Shown in pieces: positions 1 to 11,284 of a stretch of 64,000 nucleotides of DNA. Positions within the stretch are counted from its first letter, which is position 1. Each line of letters starts with the position of its first letter. Source of the stretch: Pedobacter sp. R20-19 (GTDB taxonomy: Bacteria > Bacteroidota > Bacteroidia > Sphingobacteriales > Sphingobacteriaceae); the NCBI RefSeq assembly GCF_000708265.2, contig NZ_JCKI01000002.1:620001-684000 (forward strand), in the 5' to 3' direction. The notes below the pieces were generated by a model, which worked only from the letters and a program-made list of their open reading frames with translations, had not been told where the DNA came from and did not search any database. The position numbers and the translations under genes were made by a program.

Positions 1-408
1 CACCTCTCTGAAAGAGGAAAATTACGATCGCGATTCCTCTTCAAAGGGCTATCATGTGGACACCATTAATTTGTTAAAGATTCTTACTCGCTTTTTGCCG
101 AGGAGCATGGTAATTTTCAGAATTAATATTGTATCTAGCAGTGTTAATAAATGCTGCACATTTGCAGTGCCAATTATCCAAAGCGCTTTATGCGTCTTTT
201 ACAAACCTTACCTATATCAAAAAACATCGGCAATAGTTTTGTGTGGAGTATTCTTTGAAATTGGAACCCTTACTTCAAGTTTGTATAGCAATAGGTTGTG
301 TTTCATTTCCTATTTTAGCTGTTGTACAACAACACTTGATTGTCAAATCATTTTTTAGTATTCGTTGAAATAGCTGTTTTACCCTATTTTCGAAAAAAAA
401 TCAGATTC
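1..408. other. no confident gene
   Basis: A frame is open on the plus strand from base 2 to a stop at 358. Its first ~35 codons look protein-like, but the rest is rich in Cys, Ser and Phe and resembles chance translation. No start, domain or family is recognisable. The 5' part could be the decayed end of a gene lying outside the window. No RNA gene or clear promoter was seen. Confidence 0.3.
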
Positions 409-714
409 ATGAGTTCACTATCCATTTTTCGAAAAGTTGCTGTGGCAGAAGGGATTTCCTATTTGCTTTTGTTATTTGTAGCCATGCCATTAAAATACTG
501 GGCTCACTTGCCTTTATATGTAAAATACACTGGATGGGCACATGGATTGCTATTTGTGATGTATGCAGCTACCTTAATCATGGCCTGGCAAGAACAGAAA
601 TGGAAATTTGGGAAAGCGGTGCTGATCTTCCTGGCTTCATTACTACCTTTTGCACCATTTGTTGTAGACAGAAAGTTGAAAGATGAGCGTGCGGAATCTG
701 CAAGTGGCATTTAA
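409..714 (+). CDS. DUF3817-like small membrane protein
   Basis: A 101-residue protein with about three hydrophobic segments. It has the sequence features of the DUF3817 integral membrane family: an N-terminal FRKVAVAEGISYLLLLF stretch, a MPLKYW motif, a GWAHGLLFV segment, and a last membrane span ending in PFVVDRKL. The start is placed at the ATG at 409 because the family begins shortly before the FRKVA motif; an upstream in-frame start at 340 would add an unlikely tail. Molecular function of the family is unknown. It stands alone, upstream of a tRNA gene that has its own promoter. Confidence 0.75.
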   Translation: MSSLSIFRKVAVAEGISYLLLLFVAMPLKYWAHLPLYVKYTGWAHGLLFVMYAATLIMAWQEQKWKFGKAVLIFLASLLPFAPFVVDRKLKDERAESASGI

Positions 715-744
715 TAAAGTAGTTATAAATTATTTTAAAATAAT

Positions 745-776
745 GTTGTGATTTAGGTTTCGGATATCTACATTTG
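745..776 (+). promoter_or_regulatory. Bacteroidota-type promoter of tRNA-Leu
   Basis: A TTG at 746-748 and a TACATTTG element at 769-776 are 20 bp apart. This fits the Bacteroidota sigma-ABfr consensus (TTTG, about 19-20 bp, TAnnTTTG). Transcription would begin near 783, about 12 bases before the mature tRNA. Confidence 0.6.
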
Positions 777-794
777 CAACCCCGTCCAATACAT

Positions 795-874
795 GCCCGG
801 ATGGCGGAATTGGTAGACGCGCTGGTCTCAAACACCTGTGGGAAACCGTGCCGGTTCGACTCCGGCTCCGGGTA
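795..874 (+). tRNA. tRNA-Leu (anticodon CAA)
   Basis: A class II tRNA. The acceptor stem is GCCCGGA (795-801) paired with TCCGGGT (867-873), with discriminator A874. The anticodon loop is 827-833 with CAA at 829-831. The T arm GCCGG/CCGGC (850-866) encloses TTCGACT, and a long variable arm lies at about 839-849. CCA is not encoded (CTA follows). The anticodon stem contains a T823-T837 mismatch. It reads UUG leucine codons. Confidence 0.95.
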
Positions 875-877
875 CTA

Positions 878-910
878 ACCGGAATCGAATACTTCGATTC
901 CGGTTTTTTT
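878..910 (+). terminator. rho-independent terminator of tRNA-Leu
   Basis: A perfect 12-bp stem, ACCGGAATCGAA paired with TTCGATTCCGGT around a TAC loop, is followed by a run of T. It lies immediately downstream of the tRNA. Confidence 0.9.
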
Positions 911-1618
911 ATGACTTTTATCGATTAATATAATTTAAGCCTTTTTCAAGGGATTTTTTTCCAGGAGTTTTGATCATCCGGTTATCAGAAAAACTAGAAT
1001 CTCCAAGTGAATCTATTCTATTCATTTTTCTATAGATTTTTGATGGAGAAATAATAATGATTTTTAAGGGATTGCTTTTGATTACTTACTAAAGAAATAT
1101 GCCAAATATTTTTTTAACTGCTGGTGCAATATATCTGGCAGATTTTATTTTTGATCTGATGTGTCTGAAATCGTCATCGGAAACTTCGCCAATGACTTTT
1201 TATCATTGCCGATTATGTTAATAAGCCATTAGGGACTACGTTATTGAAGGTTGGAACAGTCTGCGAATGAATCTTGAGTCAATGTCCCTTATTAAAATAA
1301 ACGGCTAAACCTTACGGTTTCCCTTACCTTTATGTCATTTGTTTAGCTTAATTTCGATCTGATATTTTAGTATTGCTGGAAGAATTTATACAGGTATATA
1401 AATATTTGGGAAATTTATTTCTGATTTTAAATTAATTATTAAATTGCATCAACTAATAACGCCTCATCATGAAAAAACCAAATAGACAAGTTCCTAATTT
1501 AATTCGATAAGCAGCTTTACTAAAGCATTGCGTGATTTGCATGGGCTAATATTGGCTATGTACTCTTTTATGCTATAAGTTTTATAGGATAAATATTGAG
1601 CGTATTAAAATCCCTTTT
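911..1618. other. intergenic, nothing recognised
   Basis: About 700 bases of AT-rich DNA between the tRNA terminator and sbcD. Only very short open frames occur, for example a 13-codon one from 1469. No family, hairpin terminator or convincing promoter was identified. Confidence 0.4.
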
Positions 1619-2854
1619 ATGAAATTTCTACATACTGCAGACTGGCACATTGGTCAGCTGTTTCACGAATATGACCGCAGCTACGAACATCAGCAATTTC
1701 TGAATTGGCTGGTGAAAACCTTGGTCGCTGAAAAAATCGATGTGCTGTTGATCAGTGGTGACATCTTCGATAGTTCCAACCCGTCGGCAGTCTCGGTCCG
1801 GATGTTCTACCGTTTCCTAAATGAGGCAACAACTGCACTGCCTGGTCTGCAAATTATCATTACGGCCGGCAACCATGATTCGGCGGCACGTTTGGAAGCA
1901 CCCAAACCTTTACTGGAATCTTCTAATGTTCACATCATCGGCCTGGTAGAGAAAGATGCCGGGGGAAATATCGATTACGAAAAACTGCTGGTTAAAATAC
2001 ACGATGCTTCCGGGAACATTAAAGCCTGGTGCCTGGCCATTCCTTTCCTGCGTATGGGCGACTATCCGGCCATTGCCGACTGCGCCAATCCTTATACCGA
2101 AGGCGTTGCGGCTTTATATCAAGGGGCTTTTGATTATGCTCAACAACATAACGCGGAAAATCAACCCATCATTGCTATGGGACATTTGCATACCCAGCAG
2201 GCAGAGATCACTGATCTGGATAAGACCGAACGGCTGATCATGGGCGGTGTGGAATGCATTTCAGCTACAGCTTTTCATCCCGACATCAAATATGTGGCTT
2301 TGGGACACATCCACAAAGCACAAAAAATTGGTGGAAAAGAACATATCCATTATTCCGGCAGTCCCTTGCCGATGTCTTTTTCCGAAATTCATTACAAACA
2401 TCAGGTCATTGTTTTTGACCTTGATCAGGAAATCAGCGATCTGAAAGCGATTGAGATTCCGGTAGCTGTACCCTTGCAAAGAATTCCACAACAGCATCAG
2501 CCCTTGCATGAAGTCATTTCCCTTTTGGAACAATTACCAGTAGCCGATTCCAACCCGGAAAACCTGCCCTATCTGCAGGTTCGTGTGTTACTTGATGGAC
2601 CCGAGCCCGCTTTACGGCATAAAATAGAAACCGCCCTGGCCGGTAAACCTGTACGGCTGGCCAAAATTGATGCGCAGTATCCAACTTCTGCCAAAGAAAC
2701 ACAGGAACTCATTACCGCTGAAAAGCTGAATGAACTGCAGCCGATTGATGTTTTCGGTAAAGTCTACCAATCCAGGTTCCAAAGCGAAGTACCACCAGAA
2801 ATCATGCAGTTATTTCAACAGGTTGCAGAGGAAGTAAACCAAACCGCCGGATAA
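1619..2854 (+). CDS. sbcD: exonuclease SbcCD subunit D
   Basis: The 411-residue Mre11-type nuclease subunit of SbcCD, which with the SbcC ATPase opens DNA hairpins and trims blocked DNA ends. The metallophosphoesterase motifs are in order: D8-x-H10, GD at 47-48, GNHD at 84-87, then GHLH and GHIH histidine pairs that complete the two-metal site. The length is normal for the family. The stop is separated by one base from the sbcC start, so the two were clearly co-transcribed. SbcD itself looks intact, but its partner gene is interrupted (see the next two entries). Confidence 0.95.
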   Translation: MKFLHTADWHIGQLFHEYDRSYEHQQFLNWLVKTLVAEKIDVLLISGDIFDSSNPSAVSVRMFYRFLNEATTALPGLQIIITAGNHDSAARLEAPKPLLESSNVHIIGLVEKDAGGNIDYEKLLVKIHDASGNIKAWCLAIPFLRMGDYPAIADCANPYTEGVAALYQGAFDYAQQHNAENQPIIAMGHLHTQQAEITDLDKTERLIMGGVECISATAFHPDIKYVALGHIHKAQKIGGKEHIHYSGSPLPMSFSEIHYKHQVIVFDLDQEISDLKAIEIPVAVPLQRIPQQHQPLHEVISLLEQLPVADSNPENLPYLQVRVLLDGPEPALRHKIETALAGKPVRLAKIDAQYPTSAKETQELITAEKLNELQPIDVFGKVYQSRFQSEVPPEIMQLFQQVAEEVNQTAG

Positions 2855-2855
2855 C

Positions 2856-4337
2856 ATGAAGATATTAGCCATACGCATCAAAAATTTAGCTTCTCTGGAA
2901 GGCACCACCGAAATTGATTTTACGGCAGAACCCTTATGTTCGGCAGGTATTTTTGCCATCACCGGCGCTACCGGCGCCGGAAAATCGACCATACTGGATG
3001 CTTTATGCCTGGCCTTATATGGTAAAACACCACGATATCTGCAAGCGAGGGAAACAGGTATAGAGATTAAAGACGTGCAGGGCAGCACGCTGAGCCAGGG
3101 AGATGTACGCGGTATCCTTCGCGACGGCACGGCAGACGGATTTGCAGAGGTGGATTTCAGGGGAATCGACGGACAAAATTACCGGGCCACCTGGAGCGTA
3201 CGACGGGCCAGGAACCGCGCTGACGGAAGCATGCAGTCGGATGCAGTGACTTTAAAAAGCATCTCTAATCTGGTTGATCTTCCGGGAAGAAAAGCAGAAA
3301 CATATAGTGAAATCGCAAGATTGGTCGGCTTGAATTTCGAACAATTTACCCGGTCGGTATTACTGGCGCAAGGCGACTTTACCGCTTTTATGAAAGCCAA
3401 TCGGGATGAGAAATCTTCCCTGCTTGAAAAACTGACGGGAACCCATATCTATTCTGAAATCTCCCGGAAGATCTTTGAAAAATATAAAGCAGAAGAATCA
3501 CAGCTGCGCGATCTCCATATCCGTAAAGAAGGCATCATCACCCTGAGCGATGAAGAACTGCAAGCCTTAACCGCAGATCAGGCGCTTCTGGAAAAGCAGA
3601 TCACAGATCTGGACAAAGAAATGGAAAGGTTAAATGCAGGAATCAGCTGGCACGAGCAGCTGGCCAAATACCGGGAAAGCTACGATGAAGCAATCCAGAC
3701 TTTACAGCTGGCATCTGAAAACAAAAATTCTGCCTTGTCAAGAAGCCAGCACCTGCGTATGGTTGAACACGCGCAACAAACCCGAAGCTGGGCAGATGCT
3801 TTAGCGCAGTTAAATGAACAACATACCGCTAAAACAACTGCTTTGGCAACCGTAACGGAAACCCTCACTTCTTTACAACAACAAAAGGAAACGCTAGAAA
3901 CGCAGCTTCAACAGGTTGAACATCAGCTTTCCCTTCAAAGCCAGAAACTGGCCGATGCACTGCCATTACTGGAACAAGCCCGCAAACTGGATACCTTGCT
4001 GGGAGAGAAAAAAGAACAGTTGGACGGGCTGAAAGCAGATACTGAAAAAGCAACTGTACAGAACCGGCAGCATCAGGATGCTTTAAAAGAGAAAAAGCAA
4101 ATCTTTACCAACCTGGTTTCACAGATTGAAAGTATTACGCAGTGGCAAAGTGAACAGGCTCACCGCAAAATGGTTGCGGAACAAAAAGACCTCATCCTCA
4201 CCAAACTTGAAGACGCGCAAAAACTGTTAGAGAACTTAAAAGCTTCTTCAGCAAAATTAGTTGATGTAAAAGATAAAATCGGGAAGGTCGAAGTACAGCA
4301 TAAAGCTCTTGAGGATACCTGGAAACAACAGCTTTAA
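2856..4337 (+). pseudogene. sbcC: SbcC, N-terminal part up to an in-frame stop
   Basis: Residues 1-493 of the Rad50-type ATPase SbcC. The Walker A motif GATGAGKS is at residues 37-44, followed by the N-terminal ATPase lobe (with a QGDF motif) and then a long coiled coil from about residue 200. The frame ends at TAA 4335-4337, in the ascending coiled coil before the zinc hook. The same frame continues immediately with the rest of SbcC, so one base change (TAA to CAA, for example) would restore a 1,244-codon gene. Without the C-terminal lobe this fragment lacks signature, Walker B and hook. It may be a true nonsense mutation, two separately made halves, or a sequence error. Confidence 0.85.
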
Positions 4338-6590
4338 TTGCTGGACGATACACGAAAAACTTATGAAGTAAAGTTCGAAGCGTTACGTTCCATTCCGGTT
4401 GACACTTTAACCATTGATAAAACCGACACCGACCAAAAAATAGAAGAAAGCATCAGGGCACAGGCACAATGGCAGCTCTTGCATTATGCACAAACGGAGT
4501 GGAAAAACCTAGGGCAGAAACAAGTGCAGGACCAGGCCGACCATCAGGCCAAACAAGCAATTTTACAGCAGCTGAAGCAGGAAATCCCTTTGGCAAAAGC
4601 GGAAAGCGATACGGCAGATCAACTCCTGCAACAGGCCCGTCTGGCATCGGCAGAAAATGTAGAAACGTTAAGGGAAGCCTTGGTAGAAGATAAACCCTGC
4701 CCGGTATGTGGCAGCACCCATCATCCTTATGTCATTCAAAATCCGCAACTGGAAAAAGTATTGGCCCAACTGGAAAGAGCTTGTCAGGAGAAAACACAAC
4801 ATCATCTGAGCCTCCACAGCCGTCATGATGCCATGGAACAGGAATATATAACCCTCAAAGAAAACATCCGGCGTCGAAATGAAGAAATAGCGTCTAAAGC
4901 ATCAGCCTTAACCAAACAAAGGCAGACCTGGGCGCACTTTGACATTGCTAAAAATAGCCATGACATCGCCGATACTGAAAAAGCAGACTGGATCGCAGCG
5001 CAATTAGAAACTTTAAAAGAGAGACAAGCCAATTTATCTGCCCAATTAAAAGTCTATGCGGAGCAAAAGCAGGAACTTGAAACCGCTAAAACAGGGATCG
5101 ATCAGCTCAAAGAAAATACCGATGCGCTTTCCGGACAACTCAAAGATCTTCAAAACAGCTTGTCGCTTTATGACGAGCAGCAAAGCCAGGCTAAACGCGA
5201 AAAGGAACTCACCACCGTCCATCTGGGTGAAATTGAACAGCTTCTTACGCCTTATTTTACAGCATCCGGCTGGATAGACAAGTGGAAAGAAGACCCCAAA
5301 ACATTTGTGGAAAGCATCACCCACTTTGCCCGTAAATGGAAAGAATATACCGAAAAACTGGAAGTTCATACCCAGGGAAAAGCGGCACTTGAAGCTACAC
5401 TGAAAGAACTTGAAAACCAGGCCGAAAGTATGGAAACGGAAGCCGGCAGGAAAGCAGAAATCTACCTGACGCAACAGCAATTGTATCTGAATCTGGTTCA
5501 ACAACGTAAAGCGCTCTTTGAAGGCTTGCCAGCCGATGAAATGGAACGTCAACTCAAACAGGCAGTTACCCAGGCACAGGCGGATGTAGAACAGGTGAAA
5601 GCCAGGCAGCAAGAGCTGGCCATCGAACATACCAAAGTTCTGACCCAGCAGCAGGAACTCACGAATGCCCTAACCACATTGGAGGCGGCCATACGGAAAA
5701 CTTCCGGGCAAATGCAGGACTGGCTTAACGATTATAACCAAAAGAATGGTCAATCCCTAAACCTGGACAACCTTTACCGCTTATTGGCTTTAGGAAATGA
5801 CTGGATCGAAAATGAACGGATGGCATTGCAGGCCATTGACGAGGAACTGACCAAAGCCAATAGCATTCTGACTGAACGGAAACAGGCTCTGGACCGTCAT
5901 CAGGAAAACAGTAAGTCGGAAACAGCACTTGAAGAACTGATGACCTTGCAGGCGAATGCCCGGTCGGAAGTGGAAGAAAAGAAGCATAAAAAAGGAGAAA
6001 ACAGTTTCCGCCTGCAACAGGACGAAACCAACAAGAATAAAATAGGCGATCTCTTGAAGTGCATTTCGGTACAGGCCACCAGTACTGAAAACTGGGCCAA
6101 ACTCAACGAGATTATTGGTTCGGCCGATGGGAAGAAATTCCGCCAGATTGCCCAGGAATATACGCTGGATGTGCTGCTCGGTTATGCCAATATCCATTTG
6201 CAGGGCTTGACCAACCGCTACCGGATCGAACGCATTCCTGCATCATTGGGTCTCCAGGTGGTAGATCAGGACATGGGCGATGAAGTGCGTACGGTTTACT
6301 CGCTTTCGGGCGGAGAATCTTTTCTGGTGTCGCTGGCCCTGGCCTTGGGTTTGGCCTCGCTGTCGTCCAGCCGCATGAAAGTAGAATCTTTATTTATTGA
6401 TGAAGGTTTCGGCTCGCTGGATCCCACCACTCTTAATATCGCTATGGATGCCCTCGAACGCCTGCACAACCAGGGCCGTAAAGTGGGCGTGATCTCACAC
6501 GTACAGGAAATGACGGAACGGATCCCGGTGCAGATTAAGGTGAGTAAGCAGCAGAGCGGGAGGAGTAAGGTGGAGGTGATGGGGGGTTAA
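4338..6590 (+). pseudogene. sbcC: SbcC, C-terminal part after the in-frame stop
   Basis: The continuation, in the same frame, of SbcC from TTG 4338. It holds the zinc hook CPVC at residues 121-124 of this segment (bases 4698-4709), the descending coiled coil, and the C-terminal ATPase lobe. That lobe has an SLSGGES signature, Walker B ESLFIDEGFGSLD, and the switch histidine region VISHVQEM. Codon use and sequence look under normal constraint and carry no further stops or frameshifts. A restart at TTG 4338 or at a later ATG is possible but no obvious initiation signal is seen. It lies 30 bp upstream of the anticodon-nuclease-like gene. Confidence 0.85.
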
Positions 6591-6620
6591 AATATAATTA
6601 ACAATCAAAATATTAAGCTT

Positions 6621-8846
6621 ATGTTAGAATCAATCACCATTAAAGGTATTGCCACTTATGATCCGGCTGGAATAAGATTAGAGAATCTAAAGAAAATCAA
6701 TTTCGTATATGGTGCAAATGGCTGTGGAAAAACAACTTTGTCCAAATACATTTATGATAATACAAATCCAATTTACAATGCTTGTAATCTTGGCTGGAAA
6801 GGTGGATTACCTGTAAATGTACTTGTATACAATAAAGATTTTCGAGACAGAAACTTTGGAAAAGGTAAAATAGATGGAGTATTTACACTTGGAGAGGCGA
6901 CAAAAGACGAGATTGAAAAAATTGAGAAAATGCAGCAGGAATTAGCTGAGCTTAAAACAAAAGGCATAGAAAAGAAGGCTAGTCTTATAAAACAAGAGGA
7001 AACAAAACTGCAAGAAGAAAATAATTTTAAAGAAGTTGTATGGACAGATATTTACAAGGAAAATGAGGATGATTTTAAAGATGCATTCAGAGGATTTCTT
7101 AAAAAAGATACATTTAAAGATAAATTATTATATGAGTTTGATAATAACAAAGAATCCTTATCAACGGTTGAAGAGTTGAAAGAAAAAGCACAAATAATAT
7201 TTGGTTCAACACCATCAGCGATGAACCTAATCACTTCGATTGTATTTAATGATTTTCTTAAAATAGAAGTTGATAGTATATGGAAAAGAAAAATTATTGG
7301 TAAATCAGATGTAACAATTGCAGGATTGATTCAAAAGTTAAATCTTAATGATTGGGTTAATGAAGGAAGGAATTACCTAACAGAAGATGAAACATGTCCT
7401 TTTTGCCAACAAAAAACTATTAATGAAAATTTTAAAAAACAACTAGAAGATTATTTTGATGAAACATTTACAAAGGATATACAAATAGTAAAGGATTTAT
7501 CAATACAATACAACAGAGATGCTTTAAATATCCAAAATCTTTTAGAACAAATCGAAAGTCAAGAAAAAGCAAAACCTGATTCTAAACTTAATATTGACCT
7601 ATTTTCTGCTTCTTTAAAAACTCTGATAAATCAATTTATAGCTAACAAAGAGTTATTGAGCAATAAGGCAAAAGAACCCAGCAGAAGTTTTGAATTAATA
7701 TCAACAAAAGAACAATTAGAGAAAATTCAGGAAATAATCGATCAATGTAATATTGAAATAAAATCTCATAACGTTATTGTTGAAGATTATACTAACCAAA
7801 AAAATAATTTAATTAATTCTATTTGGAAATATCTGATTGATTCTCACAATGGTATAATAGATTCATTTGTAAAAAAACAAGAAGGATTATCGAAGGGAAT
7901 TGAAGCTATAGGGAAACGGCATCAAGCACTTCAACAACAATATTTAGAATTAAATAAGAAAATAAGGGAGGCTAATAAAAATGTTACGAGCGTGCAACGG
8001 TCTGTAGATGAAATAAATCGCTTGTTAAAATCATATGGATTTTTAAATTTCGAGATAGTTCCATCTAAAACTGAGGCGAATCAGTATCAAATATTAAGAC
8101 AAGATGGTACAATTGCAGAATCTACCTTAAGTGAAGGAGAATCAACATTTATTACTTTTTTATATTTTTTACAATTAGCTAAAGGAAGTACACAAGAAGA
8201 TACTATAACTGAAGAACGGATTTTAATTGTAGATGATCCTATTTCTAGTCTTGATAGTACCGTTCTTTTTGTAGTAAGTTCTTTAATCAAGGAAATTATT
8301 AAATCGATAAAACAAAATACAGGTAGTGTAAAGCAACTTATATTACTTACTCATAATGTATATTTTCATAAAGAAGTCTCTTTTGTGGATGGAAGAACAC
8401 CAAAAAATGGTGATACAAATTTCTGGATTATAAGAAAAAACAATAACATTTCTAATGTTCAGTCTTATGGAATGGAAAACCCTATCCAAAGTTCTTATGA
8501 ACTACTTTGGAAGGAATTAAGAAATACACAGCAAAATTCAGGTATTACTGTTCAAAATATAATGCGAAGAATTATAGAAAACTACTTCAAAATTTTAGGA
8601 AAATATGCGGATGATGATCTTATCAAAAGTTTTACTAATCCTCAAGAACAAGAAATATGTCGTTCGCTAGTTTGTTGGATAAATGACGGTTCTCACGGAC
8701 TACCTGACGATTTATATATAGAACAACAGGAAGCTATACTGGAAAAATATATTGATGTATTTAAGCGAATATTTATTGAAATGGGCCATGAAGAACATTA
8801 TAATATGATGTATCGGGAATCTGATGAAGAAGCTATTGTAGCATAA
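6621..8846 (+). CDS. zinc-hook ABC ATPase, candidate RloC-like anticodon nuclease
   Basis: A 741-residue AAA_13-type ABC ATPase. Walker A GANGCGKT is at 31-38, the GVFTLG motif at 86-91 and a CPFC zinc-hook sequence at 259-262 between coiled coils. The signature LSEGE is at 503-507, Walker B ILIVDDP at 534-540, the D-loop SSLD at 542-545 and the switch His at 578. The C-terminal domain carries R649-x3-E653 and H692 in a DGSH motif. This arrangement resembles the Arg-x3-Glu...His catalytic triad of the phage-exclusion tRNA nuclease PrrC. RloC combines such a nuclease with a Rad50-like zinc hook and is of similar length. That nuclease role is inferred. The gene is markedly more AT-rich than sbcDC, suggesting transfer. 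It could instead be an AAA_13 protein with another effector activity. Confidence 0.7.
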   Translation: MLESITIKGIATYDPAGIRLENLKKINFVYGANGCGKTTLSKYIYDNTNPIYNACNLGWKGGLPVNVLVYNKDFRDRNFGKGKIDGVFTLGEATKDEIEKIEKMQQELAELKTKGIEKKASLIKQEETKLQEENNFKEVVWTDIYKENEDDFKDAFRGFLKKDTFKDKLLYEFDNNKESLSTVEELKEKAQIIFGSTPSAMNLITSIVFNDFLKIEVDSIWKRKIIGKSDVTIAGLIQKLNLNDWVNEGRNYLTEDETCPFCQQKTINENFKKQLEDYFDETFTKDIQIVKDLSIQYNRDALNIQNLLEQIESQEKAKPDSKLNIDLFSASLKTLINQFIANKELLSNKAKEPSRSFELISTKEQLEKIQEIIDQCNIEIKSHNVIVEDYTNQKNNLINSIWKYLIDSHNGIIDSFVKKQEGLSKGIEAIGKRHQALQQQYLELNKKIREANKNVTSVQRSVDEINRLLKSYGFLNFEIVPSKTEANQYQILRQDGTIAESTLSEGESTFITFLYFLQLAKGSTQEDTITEERILIVDDPISSLDSTVLFVVSSLIKEIIKSIKQNTGSVKQLILLTHNVYFHKEVSFVDGRTPKNGDTNFWIIRKNNNISNVQSYGMENPIQSSYELLWKELRNTQQNSGITVQNIMRRIIENYFKILGKYADDDLIKSFTNPQEQEICRSLVCWINDGSHGLPDDLYIEQQEAILEKYIDVFKRIFIEMGHEEHYNMMYRESDEEAIVA

Positions 8847-9034
8847 TCTTTATCTATGGATTATTGCCCAGATTTATAATGAACCCATTAAAACAAAATT
8901 CTATATTCATGACACAATAAACATTTGCAATCCCACGATTTTATTATTAACAACATAGCTCAGGCGATCCGGTGTAAGTCCGGCCTATCTTCGTTTTCCG
9001 ACGTGTGTCGCAGCGACCTGGGGCTTTTTAGACC

Positions 9035-9280
9035 ATTAAAAATAGCAAATATCAGCTACGCCGGTACTATGAACGGGCGGACGAACCCTTATACGAACTT
9101 TTCTCAGGGCGACTGAAATGGCTCTAATACCTGAACAAACAGCAAATCGTCAACACCACTTCCTAACCTAATGAGCGCATCCTGTAGTTGAAGGAAGAAC
9201 GCCGGAATATTGATTAGCAAACTACAATCAATTGAAATATCAAGTTTACTGTTCAAAGTTTCCCGGTCAAGGTAGTTTGA
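9035..9280 (+). pseudogene. decayed coding remnant, family unknown
   Basis: Read in the frame of ATT 9035, the sequence gives a coherent helical protein-like segment (YYERADEPLYELFSGRLKWL, then NKQQIVNTTS, NERIL and LKEERRNID). Five in-frame stops interrupt it (two TAA, two TAG, one TGA) with no shift of frame. Each stop is one base from a sense codon, which fits a dead gene fragment. I do not recognise the family. It lies in the 690-base gap 8847-9535 after the RloC-like gene. The rest of that gap (8847-9034, 9281-9535) is AT-rich with nothing else identifiable, although the minus strand stays open over 9253-9535. Confidence 0.4.
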
Positions 9281-9532
9281 AATAAAATACTTTGACTGGG
9301 TTTGGTATTATTTATAAATTCTTTAGCTTCCAAATCATTAACTATAGCATTAATAAGCATTAAAAATGCTTTTAATATTGAAAGTATTGCCGAAGATCGA
9401 GACTCATTTATAGTATTTAGCGCAGGTTTGAAAACCTGACTACAATTATTACCAATCTGGCTACTTTTTATAGATCTACCATCCAGAATTTTGTACCTGA
9501 GATAAAAATCAGTTATAGAAATAATTAAATAA

Positions 9533-10516
<984 letters not shown>

Positions 10517-10528
10517 AAACCAACAGCA

Positions 10529-11266
10529 ATGCAAAATATTAAAGGGAAAGTTGTGGCTATTACCGGTGCCAGCAGCGGGATGGGTAAAGCCATCGCCATA
10601 GCATTAGCAAAAAACGGTGCTATGGTTGTTTTGGGTGCAAGACGAACAGCATACTTACAGCAGCTCGTTGAAGAAATTAAAGGTACAGGTGGCGATGCCA
10701 CTTGTACTCAAGTTGATGTAAAGAATAAAGCTGATTTAGTTCGGTTGGTTAATACAGCCGTTGAGCAATATGGAAAATTAGATGTCATCGTCAACAATGC
10801 AGGTGTAAGCCAATTAAGCCGAATTGATGAATTGGATATTGACGGTTGGGAAGAAATGATCGACGTTAATCTCAAAGGTGTTTTGTATGGGATGGCGGCT
10901 GCAATTCCCGTTTTCAAGGAACAACAATCAGGACATATTGTTAATATCATTTCCACTTCAGGAATAAAGATTACACCCATGCAGGGCGTTTATGCAGGGA
11001 CTAAAAATGCCATTCGCACTATCGGAGAAGCGTTTCGTCAGGAATCAGACGGAAACATACGCATTACAGGTATTTCGCCCGGATTTGTGAAAACAGATTT
11101 TGCGGACAATATCAAAAACGAAGAAATGAAAACAGCTATTCAAAAAGGAATGGAACAGATTGCCATCAATCCGATAGCCATAGCCAATGCGGTGATTTAT
11201 GCAATGAGCCAACCTGGAGATGTTGAAGTTGGCGATATTGTGATTCGTCCGTCAAAACAAAATTGA
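10529..11266 (+). CDS. SDR family oxidoreductase
   Basis: A 245-residue classical short-chain dehydrogenase/reductase. The Rossmann glycine motif GASSGMGKA, the NNAG motif and the catalytic YxxxK (YAGTKNAIR) are all present, and a central IISTSG serine supports the catalytic tetrad. Arg residues after the second strand (GARR) suggest NADP preference. It lies 12 bp after the aldo/keto reductase and 18 bp before an AraC-type regulator gene. The substrate is unknown. Confidence 0.92.
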   Translation: MQNIKGKVVAITGASSGMGKAIAIALAKNGAMVVLGARRTAYLQQLVEEIKGTGGDATCTQVDVKNKADLVRLVNTAVEQYGKLDVIVNNAGVSQLSRIDELDIDGWEEMIDVNLKGVLYGMAAAIPVFKEQQSGHIVNIISTSGIKITPMQGVYAGTKNAIRTIGEAFRQESDGNIRITGISPGFVKTDFADNIKNEEMKTAIQKGMEQIAINPIAIANAVIYAMSQPGDVEVGDIVIRPSKQN

Positions 11267-11284
11267 TTAAATTCGTAAACGAAA

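Noticed and set aside
56..358. Plus-strand open frame in the first 360 bases
   Set aside because: Composition is Cys/Ser/Phe-rich without domains, and no family resemblance holds past the first ~35 codons. Not called as a gene.
795..910. tRNA-Leu as an integration site for an island carrying the RloC-like gene
   Set aside because: No repeat of the tRNA 3' end was found downstream and no integrase is in the window.
4469..4693. Other-frame open readings inside sbcC
   Set aside because: These overlap a well-conserved SbcC reading, so they are shadows of the real gene.
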